Positions 1 through 7,673 of a DNA stretch of 28,167 nt are shown in pieces. The notes below the pieces were generated by a model, which did not search any database, was not told where the DNA came from, and saw nothing but the letters and a program-made list of their open reading frames with translations. The position numbers were made by a program, and so were the translations under genes. This DNA is from a virus: IMG/VR virus record IMGVR_UViG_3300017748_000093, positions 1-28,167 of that record. One strand, written 5' to 3'. Positions within the stretch are counted from its first letter, which is position 1, and each line of letters begins with the position of its first letter.

Positions 1-448
1 CACCGAAAGATACACGACTTTGCCTCTCGTTATGGATCGGCATCGAGGGATGCTGTTCCCTCATTAGGTTTTCATCCACGGCTTTCATCTGGTTGCGGGT
101 CTGGTCCCGATAATATTCAGTTCTTTCCTCTACCGTTTCTTCTGGTATTCGTGCTAACATTAAACCGCCAACACCAATTACCCCTGCATTCTTTCCTTCA
201 TCAATTGTCGGATACATGTCTCCAGAATCTGGATACTCATCCGCTCTAACTGGTTCCCAACCTTCCCGAAGTCTTGAGTGCATATTCGTTTTATCATCCT
301 CACCTCTTAAATGAGTTCTAATCCAACGATGTTTGTACCCAGCGGGGGCATCTGGCATTGCCAGTTTTGATGGAGGTGCCCATGGTTTTCTTTTTCCTTG
401 GGTCTTTGCACGAGACTTGCTTTCTCGTGTAGTTCTGTCTATAGCCAT
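1..448 (-). CDS. Conserved phage protein, 3' part missing at window edge
   Basis: The reading frame starts at an ATG read leftward from 448 and runs off the window, giving at least 149 residues. It begins MAIDRTTRESKSRAK and has a basic, proline-containing start (KRKPWAPPSKL) followed by a mostly polar segment with a short hydrophobic stretch (GVIGVGGLMLARIP). I recall proteins of this type lying beside scaffold and capsid genes in uncultured marine phages, but I do not know a function. It is the next gene after the likely scaffold, separated by only 3 bases, so it belongs to the leftward virion operon. A capsid-associated role is inference from position only. Confidence 0.75.
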   Translation of the reverse strand, partial: MAIDRTTRESKSRAKTQGKRKPWAPPSKLAMPDAPAGYKHRWIRTHLRGEDDKTNMHSRLREGWEPVRADEYPDSGDMYPTIDEGKNAGVIGVGGLMLARIPEETVEERTEYYRDQTRNQMKAVDENLMREQHPSMPIHNERQSRVSFG

Positions 449-451
449 TTT

Positions 452-1375
452 TTACTCCTTAACATACTTAGCGTATTCTTCAAGCGGAACATTCAACCGT
501 TTCGCAATTGCTATTTGCGAAGGAGTCAATTTGACTGTTCTGCGTCCCTTTGGTGATACCGACTTTGAGGCAGTGGCTCCAGCAGAGGCGACTCTGGGGC
601 CAGAAGATTTTTTTATCTCTCCAAACTTATGTGGAAATTCAGTTTTAATCCTCGTATCTAGTTCAGTATAATACTCTTCTGTGTTTGGATCAAGACCCTC
701 TTCTTCAATTAATGACTTGTGTATACCAAAAGCGGCATATGTCATTGTTTGATCTTTTCCAAACCATTCGTTTTTATCTGCCCACTCTTCTGCCCTAGGA
801 TCTGGTTTAGGAGGCGGAGGAGTTGCAGCAGGTTGTTGAGGTGGAGAAGAACCATTAACTTCGGCAACTTTTGCTTGTTCTTCTCTTTGTTGTTTGAGTT
901 GATTTAATCTAGCTTCTTCCAATGCAATTTTAGAAATTGTCTGTTGAGCCTCATACATTGCATCAGCATCACCCGCTTCATAAGCTTTTCTATATGCTTC
1001 TTTTGCAGCTAATGCTTGAGATTGCACTCTTGTATCAAACTCACCAACATACGTTGTATCTAGTTTTTCTAATTTTGCTTTGAGTTCGTCATTTTGTTTT
1101 TTAACGGATTCTGCAAACTCTAGTGCTGCTGCTCTTTGTTTTTCTTCATCTCTGAATTTTTTAGTGAGCTTTGCAATTCGTTTTTTTACTGTATCCGAAT
1201 AATCAGAAAGATCGTCTTCTTCTTTCTTAACTTCAACAGCAGGTCTATTCTCATTAGATTCTGGTTGACCTTCTTCTACTTCTACTTTTTCTTCTACTTT
1301 TTCTTCTGCATCGTCTATTTCAATTAGTTGACCTTCCTCTTCTAGAGGTTCGGTCTTCTCGATGTTTTCTTGCAT
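452..1375 (-). CDS. Putative capsid scaffolding protein
   Basis: 307 residues. The first 60 are strongly acidic with repeated EE and EEKVE patterns. Residues about 60-170 are charged and heptad-like, predicting a long coiled coil. A proline-rich linker (PPQQPAATPPPPKP) follows, and the C-terminus is basic. This acidic, helical, low-cysteine design is typical of phage internal scaffolds, and the place next to a GroES-like gene and upstream of a gene that would sit near the capsid gene fits. GGAG in the end of the preceding gene is its ribosome site. I see no catalytic motif. It could also be another internal head protein; the scaffold call is from composition and context, not a recognised family signature. 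Confidence 0.6.
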   Translation of the reverse strand: MQENIEKTEPLEEEGQLIEIDDAEEKVEEKVEVEEGQPESNENRPAVEVKKEEDDLSDYSDTVKKRIAKLTKKFRDEEKQRAAALEFAESVKKQNDELKAKLEKLDTTYVGEFDTRVQSQALAAKEAYRKAYEAGDADAMYEAQQTISKIALEEARLNQLKQQREEQAKVAEVNGSSPPQQPAATPPPPKPDPRAEEWADKNEWFGKDQTMTYAAFGIHKSLIEEEGLDPNTEEYYTELDTRIKTEFPHKFGEIKKSSGPRVASAGATASKSVSPKGRRTVKLTPSQIAIAKRLNVPLEEYAKYVKE

Positions 1376-1377
1376 AC

Positions 1378-1803
1378 TTATACTCCGTATGTTTTGATGT
1401 CATCGGGATTAACAATAGTTGCAATGACTTCATCGTCATTGATTATCCTAACTTCTCCTCCTTCTATGTTGAATCGTGACCCAGCATAACGACCAATACA
1501 AACCCAGTCGCCTTCCTTACACCAAGGTCCCTCTTCTCCAAACTTATCAAGATCTTTATACGCAAGTGCCCCTAACTTAACAACAAAAGCAACAACTGTT
1601 GCTCTTGCCTCTTTTTCTCTAATAGAATCTGGTACATGAATACCACCTTCTGTCTTCTCTTTACCCATATAAGGCATGACTAGTATTCGCCATCCAGTGG
1701 GTTGAGGTACTCGTTCTGTTAAGGATTTGTTTTTTGCTTCTTTTTCAGCTTTTTCTTTAGCTTGTCTTTGTTTTAATACATATTCAGGTATTATCAAAGT
1801 CAT
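1378..1803 (-). CDS. GroES-like co-chaperonin (Cpn10)
   Basis: 141 residues. After a charged N-terminal extension of about 35 residues the protein follows the Cpn10 pattern: GWRILVMPY (37-45) as the first strand, then KTEGGIHVPDS, in which GGIHVPD (53-59) matches the GGI of the GroES mobile loop that docks on GroEL. Further on come GDWVCIGRYAGSRF and the closing VRIINDDEVIATI. Bacterial GroES is about 95 residues, so the extension is extra. By analogy with T4 gp31 it would replace host GroES in folding a phage capsid protein in the cytoplasm, which fits its place among head genes. The start at 1803 has GGAG about ten bases upstream and overlaps the previous gene by 20 bases. Confidence 0.8.
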   Translation of the reverse strand: MTLIIPEYVLKQRQAKEKAEKEAKNKSLTERVPQPTGWRILVMPYMGKEKTEGGIHVPDSIREKEARATVVAFVVKLGALAYKDLDKFGEEGPWCKEGDWVCIGRYAGSRFNIEGGEVRIINDDEVIATIVNPDDIKTYGV

Positions 1804-1987
1804 TGTCTGTTTTCTCCAGCAGGGTTCTTAGCTGTTCTAATGCGTAGGTTAGACCCTGGATTTCACCTACCATTGCTTTATAGTGACCAATATCAGAAGC
1901 ATTTCCACTCGTCAAGGAAATACTAATATCTTCTACACGGGTGTCTAATACTTTTTTGTATCTATGTAAAAAATCTGTTACTTGCAT
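1784..1987 (-). CDS. Small conserved phage protein, helical
   Basis: 67 residues, starting MQVTDFLHRYKKV. It is almost wholly amphipathic helix (IGHYKAMVGEIQGLTYALEQLRTLLEK) with no cysteine and no membrane segment. The start codon shares its A with the stop of the gene before it (TAATG), and the 3' end overlaps the GroES gene by 20 bases, so translation is probably coupled on both sides. Similar short helical proteins are common between head genes of marine phages; I do not recognise a function. A small head-assembly or adaptor role is only inference from position. Confidence 0.75.
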   Translation of the reverse strand: MQVTDFLHRYKKVLDTRVEDISISLTSGNASDIGHYKAMVGEIQGLTYALEQLRTLLEKTDNDFDNT

Positions 1988-2727
1988 TATATTTTTTGAC
2001 CATCAAAAGTCTCATATCCACCCATGGCTCTCTCTGCTTCTTGACCTTGAATCAAATCTAAAATACCTCTGGTTCCTTTAGTTACTGGTCTTGCACCACC
2101 AAATGTTATTTGTTCTATTCCTCTACCCAGTTGCCCCAACATACTTTGTGGACCTTGATATTCTGCACTGTTAGGATCTAAAGCAGGATCATAATTAATT
2201 CCTTGTTCTGCCATAAAATTAGGAGCTATGGCTTGTTCTTTTGTTCCTAAAAAAGATGTCATTGGACCTAAAGGACTAAAACCAAAAAGGCTTCTTGCCA
2301 TTGTTTCTCCAAAAGTTTGAGGTCTGTCTACCTCAATAACTCTTCCTAATCTTGTTAATTGTCCTTCAAGACCAGGCCTTATGGCTCCTTCATCATTTAA
2401 AGGATTCATATATCTATCACGATTAATTGCTCTTCTCTGAGCTATGTTAGCTAATCCAACATCCCCTCCACCAAACTGATCAACATAGCTAACATTTTCT
2501 ACACCAAACAATTGTGAAAAGAAAGAATTAGGAAATGGATTAGTTGCAGTGCCTCCACTTTGTGTATAAATTTCTTCTTTTACTTGTGCGGGTGTTAAGG
2601 CATTGTCATTGTCAGAACCTCCAGGCATACTAGGAGAAACGGAACCATAACCTACACCACTTCCTCCTTCAAAAGAGGGATCATCTCCTGCATAACTAGT
2701 ATCGTCTGTATCAAAGCCATTAGCCAT
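1987..2727 (-). CDS. Unknown virion-operon protein, Gly/Pro-rich
   Basis: 246 residues. The first 50 are rich in D, G, S and P (MANGFDTDDTSYAGDDPSF), likely disordered. The rest has many short hydrophobic patches without a clear membrane segment (GETMARSLFGFSPLGPMTSFLG; QSMLGQLGRGIEQITFGGARP). Both ends use TAATG overlaps with neighbours. I do not recognise the family. Composition and place between portal-proximal genes and the head chaperone suggest a structural or ejection-related protein, but this is inference. Confidence 0.7.
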   Translation of the reverse strand: MANGFDTDDTSYAGDDPSFEGGSGVGYGSVSPSMPGGSDNDNALTPAQVKEEIYTQSGGTATNPFPNSFFSQLFGVENVSYVDQFGGGDVGLANIAQRRAINRDRYMNPLNDEGAIRPGLEGQLTRLGRVIEVDRPQTFGETMARSLFGFSPLGPMTSFLGTKEQAIAPNFMAEQGINYDPALDPNSAEYQGPQSMLGQLGRGIEQITFGGARPVTKGTRGILDLIQGQEAERAMGGYETFDGQKI

Positions 2728-3197
2728 TAATAAACACCACTAAATTTTGTTCCTTGGACTGCTAATCCACCACCACGCATTTTAACAATCGCACCTTTTT
2801 TAGCCTTCATTGTTTTTGGTTTTGGTACTACGCCTCTACCTATAAGAACATCTTTCATAGTTGTTTTACCATCACCACTTAAATCTGGAAAACCACCACC
2901 TAATTTTTTACTTAAAACTATTTTTCTTATTTTATCTAAAGCATCCTTTTGACTTATCTTTCCAGCTGCCGCCGCGTTCTGAACATTTTTAAATTGATTA
3001 ACTTTTGCTTTGCCAGGGTTTTTAGTATCTAATTTGGTTATTTTACCTTTGTTTGCTTTAATTACTTTTGTTTTATTCATTGTGCTCTCCAATACAGAAG
3101 ATCCTCCATCCTTGAGTGCTCTTCCTTTTTTAACTAAATTGTTAGCTTGATTATATGACATACCCATATCTTTTGCAAACTGCTTAACCCTTGCCAT
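2727..3197 (-). CDS. Basic phage protein with EF-hand-like loop and RGG...GVY tail
   Basis: 156 residues, strongly basic. The N-terminus (MARVKQFAKDMGMSYNQANNLVKKG) has a helix-turn-helix-like rhythm. Residues 105-116, DLSGDGKTTMKD, fit the 12-residue EF-hand/dockerin calcium loop, with acidic or Ser ligands at positions 1, 3, 5 and 12 and Gly at 6. The end, KKGAIVKMRGGG followed by TKFSGVY, resembles the end of the unrelated 72-residue protein at 7446-7664 (KARGGTFKGTY). The start is an ATG at 3197 that overlaps the preceding tiny gene by 14 bases. I know of similar small basic proteins in marine phages but no assigned role; DNA binding in the virion is one possibility. Confidence 0.75.
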   Translation of the reverse strand: MARVKQFAKDMGMSYNQANNLVKKGRALKDGGSSVLESTMNKTKVIKANKGKITKLDTKNPGKAKVNQFKNVQNAAAAGKISQKDALDKIRKIVLSKKLGGGFPDLSGDGKTTMKDVLIGRGVVPKPKTMKAKKGAIVKMRGGGLAVQGTKFSGVY

Positions 3198-3309
3198 TTT
3201 CTTTGCCTTTCTTTAAAGTACTTTTCAATATTTTAACTTGTTTAGCATGTGACTTAGATGCCTTGGTTAAACCTTTAATAACTTTTTTAATTTTATTTTT
3301 TTTAGTCAT
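3184..3309 (-). CDS. Tiny lysine-rich protein
   Basis: 41 residues, MTKKNKIKKVIKGLTKASKS at the start, one long basic amphipathic helix with about a third lysine. The frame starts at the ATG ending at 3309 and stops at 3184, overlapping the next gene's start by 14 bases, the usual junction in this operon. Comparable short basic proteins occur at the same place in marine phage virion operons; function unknown. It could bind nucleic acid or act as a head-internal peptide. Confidence 0.65.
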   Translation of the reverse strand: MTKKNKIKKVIKGLTKASKSHAKQVKILKSTLKKGKENGKG

Positions 3310-3328
3310 TGTATGTATCCTTAAATGT

Positions 3329-3529
3329 CTAAATAGATCTTGCATTAAATTTTTTACAGTTATACTTTCTAGCAGAATACGTTGGTGTATTATTTTTTAT
3401 TTGTTCTTTAATTTCTTGTGCTCTAATTATACAATCAATTTCTCTTTTGTGAGGACCATTTAAATCTTCTAAAATAACACATTGAACTGGGTTAATTACT
3501 AAACACGCTAATACAAATAGTTCATACAT
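3329..3529 (-). CDS. Small exported or membrane-anchored protein with cysteines
   Basis: 66 residues. It starts MYELFVLACLVINPVQCVIL, a short hydrophobic segment that could act as a signal peptide or membrane anchor. The rest is polar with further cysteines (IDCIIRAQEI; YNCKKF). The regular cysteine spacing suggests a small disulfide-bonded domain facing the periplasm. It directly follows the holin gene, its start codon sharing a base with the holin stop, so it may belong to the lysis cassette, for example as a spanin-like or antiholin partner. That is inference; I see no lipobox and no known spanin pattern. The protein at 24892-25170 has a similar plan. Confidence 0.65.
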   Translation of the reverse strand: MYELFVLACLVINPVQCVILEDLNGPHKREIDCIIRAQEIKEQIKNNTPTYSARKYNCKKFNARSI

Positions 3530-3921
3530 TATTTCTTCTTAAACATCTTGGCGGCTTGTCCCACTCCCTTGATTCCAAAACTCGCACTAATTGCAATATA
3601 TAAAAGGTACTGATACCACTCTGGCAAAGTTGCCAATATATCAAATCCTTCCTTAACATATTCTTTCATCCCAGGTATGAAGACCAAAACTGCGGGAGCC
3701 AGTAGCACAACTAAGGCAAACTCGTCCTTCCAACTTTCATTTGTAGCGTCTGCCATTTTGCCTTCCCAAGCAACTTCGCCAGTAGCTACCTTCTCTGCAA
3801 CAGAAGCACGAGCTCTAGCCTCTGCAACTTTTGCTTGTCCTTCTGCTTTTGTCTTCTCAACTTTGTTTTCGAACCAAGTACCAGCTAAAGTAGCTATAGG
3901 TCCTATTAAAGCTTGAAGCAT
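3529..3921 (-). CDS. Holin, gene-transfer-agent 3TM type
   Basis: 130 residues. The N-terminal third is a charged alanine-rich helix (KAEGQAKVAEARARASVAEK). A conserved-looking W64-KDE leads into the first membrane segment (about 68-84, ALVVLLAPAVLVFIPG). A loop with WYQYLLYIAISASFGIKG (about 102-119) forms the next segment, and the end is basic (KMFKKK). This arrangement, DE before the first helix, FIPG, and LP-WY-YLL before the second, matches the holin family named from gene transfer agents (GTA_holin_3TM). Holins make the inner-membrane hole that times lysis. It is in the late operon, as expected. No endolysin is recognisable in the window, so it must lie elsewhere. Confidence 0.8.
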   Translation of the reverse strand: MLQALIGPIATLAGTWFENKVEKTKAEGQAKVAEARARASVAEKVATGEVAWEGKMADATNESWKDEFALVVLLAPAVLVFIPGMKEYVKEGFDILATLPEWYQYLLYIAISASFGIKGVGQAAKMFKKK

Positions 3922-3930
3922 ATTTATCTC

Positions 3931-4065
3931 CTACATACACAAATCTTCATATCTGAATCCACCATTAGATTTTACAGTATGAAGTCTGTGCTTAGATAAT
4001 TCTCTTTTAGAGGTAATACCCACTCTCTTATTGTAACTCAATAAATTTAATATCCACTTTATCAT
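3931..4065 (-). CDS. Tiny unknown protein
   Basis: 44 residues, starting MIKWILNLLSYNKRVGITSK. The ATG at 4065 overlaps the stop of the gene before it (ATGA), and AAAGG lies ten bases upstream. It has a short hydrophobic start followed by a basic polar part ending in RYEDLCM. No family recognised. Support is the reading frame, the coupled start and the tight packing between its neighbours. Confidence 0.55.
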   Translation of the reverse strand: MIKWILNLLSYNKRVGITSKRELSKHRLHTVKSNGGFRYEDLCM

Positions 4066-4184
4066 TTTTGAAACCTTTTATCTATCCAACATTTACCATA
4101 ATATAAGATAAAAAGCCAAAATGTAAATAATATTCCTTCAAAGTATGTCAGATCATTCCATGCATCTAGTATCATGTTTTCCAT
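4062..4184 (-). CDS. Tiny single-pass membrane protein
   Basis: 40 residues, starting MENMILDAWNDLTYFEG and followed by one strongly hydrophobic segment (ILFTFWLFILYYG, about 18-30) and a basic tail (KCWIDKRFQK). The topology is N-out/C-in by the positive-inside rule. The ATG begins directly after the stop of the 253-residue gene and its stop overlaps the next ATG. Being two genes ahead of the holin, it could be an antiholin or lysis accessory, but nothing in the sequence proves it. Confidence 0.55.
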   Translation of the reverse strand: MENMILDAWNDLTYFEGILFTFWLFILYYGKCWIDKRFQK

Positions 4185-4946
4185 TTATTTACCTTTCGTT
4201 GCATTGTTTAACGAATTAATTACATCATCAATGTTGGGTTCTTTACCCCAAGGATTATAAATACATTTATATTGCTTTGGGCACCAACTCTCAATCATCA
4301 TCTCATATGTTTGATTATTTCCTAGATAAATACAAGCCATTTGACCACTTCTTGATTTAATTCTTTTTTTTAAACGGCAAGTTGTATACTTCTTTTTCTC
4401 AATCTTGCCTTGATTCTCTAATTGTTGTTTAGTATATGGCTTTGGCACATATTTATAGTCATCAGCATATGATTTATTGGTAAACATACTAGCTAATAAA
4501 AGTAAAAAGCCACCTATAATGAGTATTAAAAATAACCAAGCTAATCCTTCGCCTAATTGTCTTCTCATCTGTTGTTGTTTGTATATTGTCTGCTGACGTT
4601 CTTTTCTTATTCGACCTTCCATCTGTAAAAGCTCATCATAAGCTCCAGGTCCGTGAGTAAGATTCAAAAATGTCTTGAGTTCGTACCTTTGTTCCTCAAG
4701 TTTCTTCTTGGCTGCATAGGCAGCCATAGCGGCTTCCTCGACAGAACCAGCTTTAAACAATTTACCAAACAATGGAGGATTTTTCGCTTGTTTTTCTGCG
4801 TTATCAACATCTGATACTGCTCCCATCCAACGTCCAATGTCACCCGACATCTGTTCAATGTCTCTTCCCATTGCGAAACCAGCCTTTATTGCAGAGAAAG
4901 CTTTACTCGCCACCCCCACAGCGACTGATATCGTAACTGGATCCAT
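4185..4946 (-). CDS. Conserved phage membrane protein, cytoplasmic helix plus exported Cys-rich tail
   Basis: 253 residues. Residues 1-130 are helical and amphipathic (SVAVGVASKAFSAIKAGFAM; then EEAAMAAYAAKKKLEEQRYE), probably a coiled coil. A single strong membrane helix follows at about 135-155 (LAWLFLILIIGGFLLLLASMF). The C-terminal 95 residues contain cysteines at TCRLKK, MACIYLG, ESWCPKQYKCIYNPWG, which would form disulfides if outside the membrane. I recall this type directly after the portal in marine phages, always as hypothetical. It starts 3 bases after the portal stop. A virion or ejection role, or a superinfection or lysis role at the membrane, are both open. Confidence 0.75.
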   Translation of the reverse strand: MDPVTISVAVGVASKAFSAIKAGFAMGRDIEQMSGDIGRWMGAVSDVDNAEKQAKNPPLFGKLFKAGSVEEAAMAAYAAKKKLEEQRYELKTFLNLTHGPGAYDELLQMEGRIRKERQQTIYKQQQMRRQLGEGLAWLFLILIIGGFLLLLASMFTNKSYADDYKYVPKPYTKQQLENQGKIEKKKYTTCRLKKRIKSRSGQMACIYLGNNQTYEMMIESWCPKQYKCIYNPWGKEPNIDDVINSLNNATKGK

Positions 4947-4948
4947 TT

Positions 4949-7318
4949 TTACTTACCTTTTAGTGAGGCTTGTGTGTTTATTCTATAAATATTTACATCA
5001 TTTCGATCATCTGCAATACTTTCTTGTAGCTGTGATCTTTGTTGTGCCAAATCAAACGATTGTTTTAGCTTTGCTTGATCAATTTGAAAGTTCATCTGAT
5101 CATTTGCCACTTTTCTCTGTATTTCAGCAGTGTCATTCTCTAATTCTTGTTGTCTAATCTGTACAAGAGGATCAACTTGCTGTTGTGGTTGTAGAGATGG
5201 CATAACTTCACTCAATATTTCACCAATTTGCTGTGCTATCGCAGCTTCTAGGGCGGCAGGGTCAATTTGAGGAACCATTTCACCTCTCGCTTGAGCCTCT
5301 TGCATAGAAATTTGAAAGAATTTAGTTACTTGGTCTCTTGCCATCAGTCCAACATGCTCTTGAACATGTGCTTGTAATGAAGCATACCCTTGTGGATTGA
5401 CTTGTGATGCTGGTGTAGCCAAAAATGCTACATGAGCACGGACATGTGCCTCATGATCTTGTTGTGGAAACACTTGAAGAGGTGCAGCTTTAATAGAATT
5501 ACCATTTTCTGTGGCTGGATCTACAGGCGCAGGCGGTTGTGGAGGAGGTAAAATACTATCAATGTTCTTTATATCGAGTGCATCGTACATTCTTCTAAAT
5601 GCTTCGTACTGATTATGTATCTGTGGTGCTTGTTGTGCCATTTGCAACTGTGTTTGTGCCAGTGACAAGCGTTGTGCCATAGAAAAAATGCTCGGATCAC
5701 TTACTGGAAGTATGTCAATGCGTCCATCGAAGTCTTGTTGCATTATTTCTGGTGCAATATTACCTACAGAATAAGGATATGGTACTGGATTCTCTGCAAA
5801 AATCTCTGCCAACATACGAAATTCTTGTTTTTGTCCGTAATGTAGTCGCTTGTGTATACTAGAAATAATTTTTGAGCCTTGCTCAATCAAAGCAACAGTT
5901 GTTCCTACGGGTGCTTGTGAGTTTACATCACTAATTTTAGCATCAGCAACTTGTGCAAAACGTCTACCAGAATCAACAACAACACTTAAAAGTTGTGCTA
6001 GTGTACCAGATGGTTCTTTATATGGCAGTGGGATGATGGAGTTTTTAAGATCTCCACCTGGGACATCGATATCTCTGAATTCCCCAGGATTAAGAGGCTC
6101 GTCATCATTACGAATACGAACACCCCTCGCTTTAAAACCTGCTGGAAGATTTGATAAAGTACCTGCATCAATTAATTGTCTTAAAATAGAAGTCGCAGCA
6201 CGAGAAAGACCTCCGATTGTGTGCAGTAACCCGAAACCATAAAAGCCAAATCCTGGTAAAAATTTAAAGTGTACAAAATATTGTCTCTTACGTCTTAACG
6301 GATCTTCTTCCCTATAGTTCCTAACCACCGATAAAACTTGACTGGAGTTTTCATCAATCGTGACAATATATGGTAACATGATTCCATTCGGATCTTCAAA
6401 ACCTTCCAAATCGAGATCCACATGGACTTCCAAAAGTGTGTATACATCATCAGAATAGTTCGGATGGAGTCCTTGAAGCTCATCAGTAGTTCCTTGGATA
6501 CTACTTTCATCTTCTCCAGAATCCGTTGTAGATAACTCAACATCTCTATACACTCCTGCTACTTGTAGTTTACGAATATCATTATACGTCATTTTAACTA
6601 CATGCGTAACCCTCTCTGCCGTCATTAAGTCTGACGCAGAATATGGAACAACTAAATCTTCGGCAGGTACAAATTTTGATACCGCTCTTTGTTTTGTTGT
6701 ATCAAAATAAACTTTTTTAAATGTAGACCCAGTTAACGGCAAATAAAATAACATTTGATCCGTATCAGCGTCATACTCTTCCATGACTTCCATTATCTGG
6801 TAGTTCATAAAATCTTTTACTCTTTGTGCTTGATCCTCTGTTTCTTTTGTAGGAACACCAAGAATATTTGTTTTTACAGGTCCACCACTTGGCAACATCT
6901 CTTTATAAGCCTGGGACTGAAACTGTGTTGTTGCCTCACTCAATAATGGATGAGTTACCCCACTTGCACCAAGAAAAGGATCACTTCTATCTTCGTAATT
7001 AATTCCTAATAAATTAAGTCCCTTGGCAATGGCTTCTTCCCAATCAGATCTTGACTCCATGTCTTCTCGAACTTTGTTTTGTAAGTCTGAAGATAAAGAT
7101 CCTAGTACACCCTCATCTAAAACTTCTGCCAAGTTCGCATCATGATTGTAAGGTTCTGCAACAACTTCTACCGCTTCGTCTGTAGCAAGTTCGATTCCTT
7201 CTGGTAAATCGTCAATGGTCGATGGTAACTCGATTTCAAGACTGTCTTCCTCTGGCATCATGCTGCCACCCGCGCCCATTGATCCCTCGACCATTCCTGC
7301 TATCTGTCGTTCTGCCAT
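4949..7318 (-). CDS. Portal protein, P22-like
   Basis: 789 residues, in the size class of P22 gp1 (about 725). The acidic N-terminus leads to RSDWEEAIAKGLNLLGINYEDRSDPFLGASGVTHPLL, then QMLFYLPLTGSTFKKVYFD and PAEDLVVPYSASDL, a pattern I associate with large podovirus-type portals. The middle has PGFGFYGFGLLHTIGGLSRAATSILRQLIDAG, the conserved core of the ring. The end is Gln-rich coiled coil (QQELENDTAEIQRKVANDQ), as in the long barrel of P22-like portals. It forms the dodecameric ring at the head vertex through which DNA enters and leaves, and docks the terminase encoded two genes upstream. The ATG shares a base with the preceding stop (TAATG), with GAGG eight bases upstream. Confidence 0.9.
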   Translation of the reverse strand: MAERQIAGMVEGSMGAGGSMMPEEDSLEIELPSTIDDLPEGIELATDEAVEVVAEPYNHDANLAEVLDEGVLGSLSSDLQNKVREDMESRSDWEEAIAKGLNLLGINYEDRSDPFLGASGVTHPLLSEATTQFQSQAYKEMLPSGGPVKTNILGVPTKETEDQAQRVKDFMNYQIMEVMEEYDADTDQMLFYLPLTGSTFKKVYFDTTKQRAVSKFVPAEDLVVPYSASDLMTAERVTHVVKMTYNDIRKLQVAGVYRDVELSTTDSGEDESSIQGTTDELQGLHPNYSDDVYTLLEVHVDLDLEGFEDPNGIMLPYIVTIDENSSQVLSVVRNYREEDPLRRKRQYFVHFKFLPGFGFYGFGLLHTIGGLSRAATSILRQLIDAGTLSNLPAGFKARGVRIRNDDEPLNPGEFRDIDVPGGDLKNSIIPLPYKEPSGTLAQLLSVVVDSGRRFAQVADAKISDVNSQAPVGTTVALIEQGSKIISSIHKRLHYGQKQEFRMLAEIFAENPVPYPYSVGNIAPEIMQQDFDGRIDILPVSDPSIFSMAQRLSLAQTQLQMAQQAPQIHNQYEAFRRMYDALDIKNIDSILPPPQPPAPVDPATENGNSIKAAPLQVFPQQDHEAHVRAHVAFLATPASQVNPQGYASLQAHVQEHVGLMARDQVTKFFQISMQEAQARGEMVPQIDPAALEAAIAQQIGEILSEVMPSLQPQQQVDPLVQIRQQELENDTAEIQRKVANDQMNFQIDQAKLKQSFDLAQQRSQLQESIADDRNDVNIYRINTQASLKGK

Positions 7319-7446
7319 TATGTAATCCTCGTTACTCTTTTTTTGCCTGGAGCTAGTATATCAGAAAATCTGTTTTTGACTAACCTCCCTTTTTTATGTG
7401 GCTTTTTATTTAACTTTTTTCTGATTTTTAAAAGTCTAGTAGTCAT
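7318..7446 (-). CDS. Tiny basic protein
   Basis: 42 residues, very basic (MTTRLLKIRKKLNKKPHKKG then KNRF and PGKKRVTRIT). Both ends overlap the neighbours by one base (TAATG at 7446 and at 7318), so it is translated as part of the terminase-portal operon. No family recognised; composition is that of a nucleic-acid-binding peptide. Confidence 0.6.
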   Translation of the reverse strand: MTTRLLKIRKKLNKKPHKKGRLVKNRFSDILAPGKKRVTRIT

Positions 7447-7664
7447 TAGTAAGTACCTTTGAACGTCCCACCACGAGCTTTCATTACCCCGCCCATGTTC
7501 ATTTTTTTAATGGTACCCCCAGCTTTCTTTTTAGTTACGATGCCAAGTGCCTCTGGATCAAATTTCACACCTTTTACTTTATCGCCAGATGCTTTTTTAA
7601 ACATTTCAAAACTTTTTCTGTTCTTTTTATATGCTTTTCTTCTGTCTATTTCTTTTGATGACAT
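7446..7664 (-). CDS. Small basic phage protein with RGGTFKGTY tail
   Basis: 72 residues, basic throughout, starting MSSKEIDRRKAYKKNRKSFE. The last 25 residues are glycine- and lysine-rich (KKKAGGTIKKMNMGG) and end KARGGTFKGTY, like the end of the 156-residue protein at 2727-3197. I recall tails of this kind on small proteins of many marine phages but no function. It begins nine bases after the large terminase stop with a good ribosome site, and is followed by a coupled gene. A small virion or packaging accessory protein is the most likely role, by inference. Confidence 0.7.
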   Translation of the reverse strand: MSSKEIDRRKAYKKNRKSFEMFKKASGDKVKGVKFDPEALGIVTKKKAGGTIKKMNMGGVMKARGGTFKGTY

Positions 7665-7673
7665 TTTCTACTC

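Noticed and set aside
333-1327. Plus-strand open frames opposite the first virion genes
   Set aside because: They lie antisense to well-packed minus-strand genes, have Phe/Ser-rich composition typical of reverse readings and no ribosome sites.
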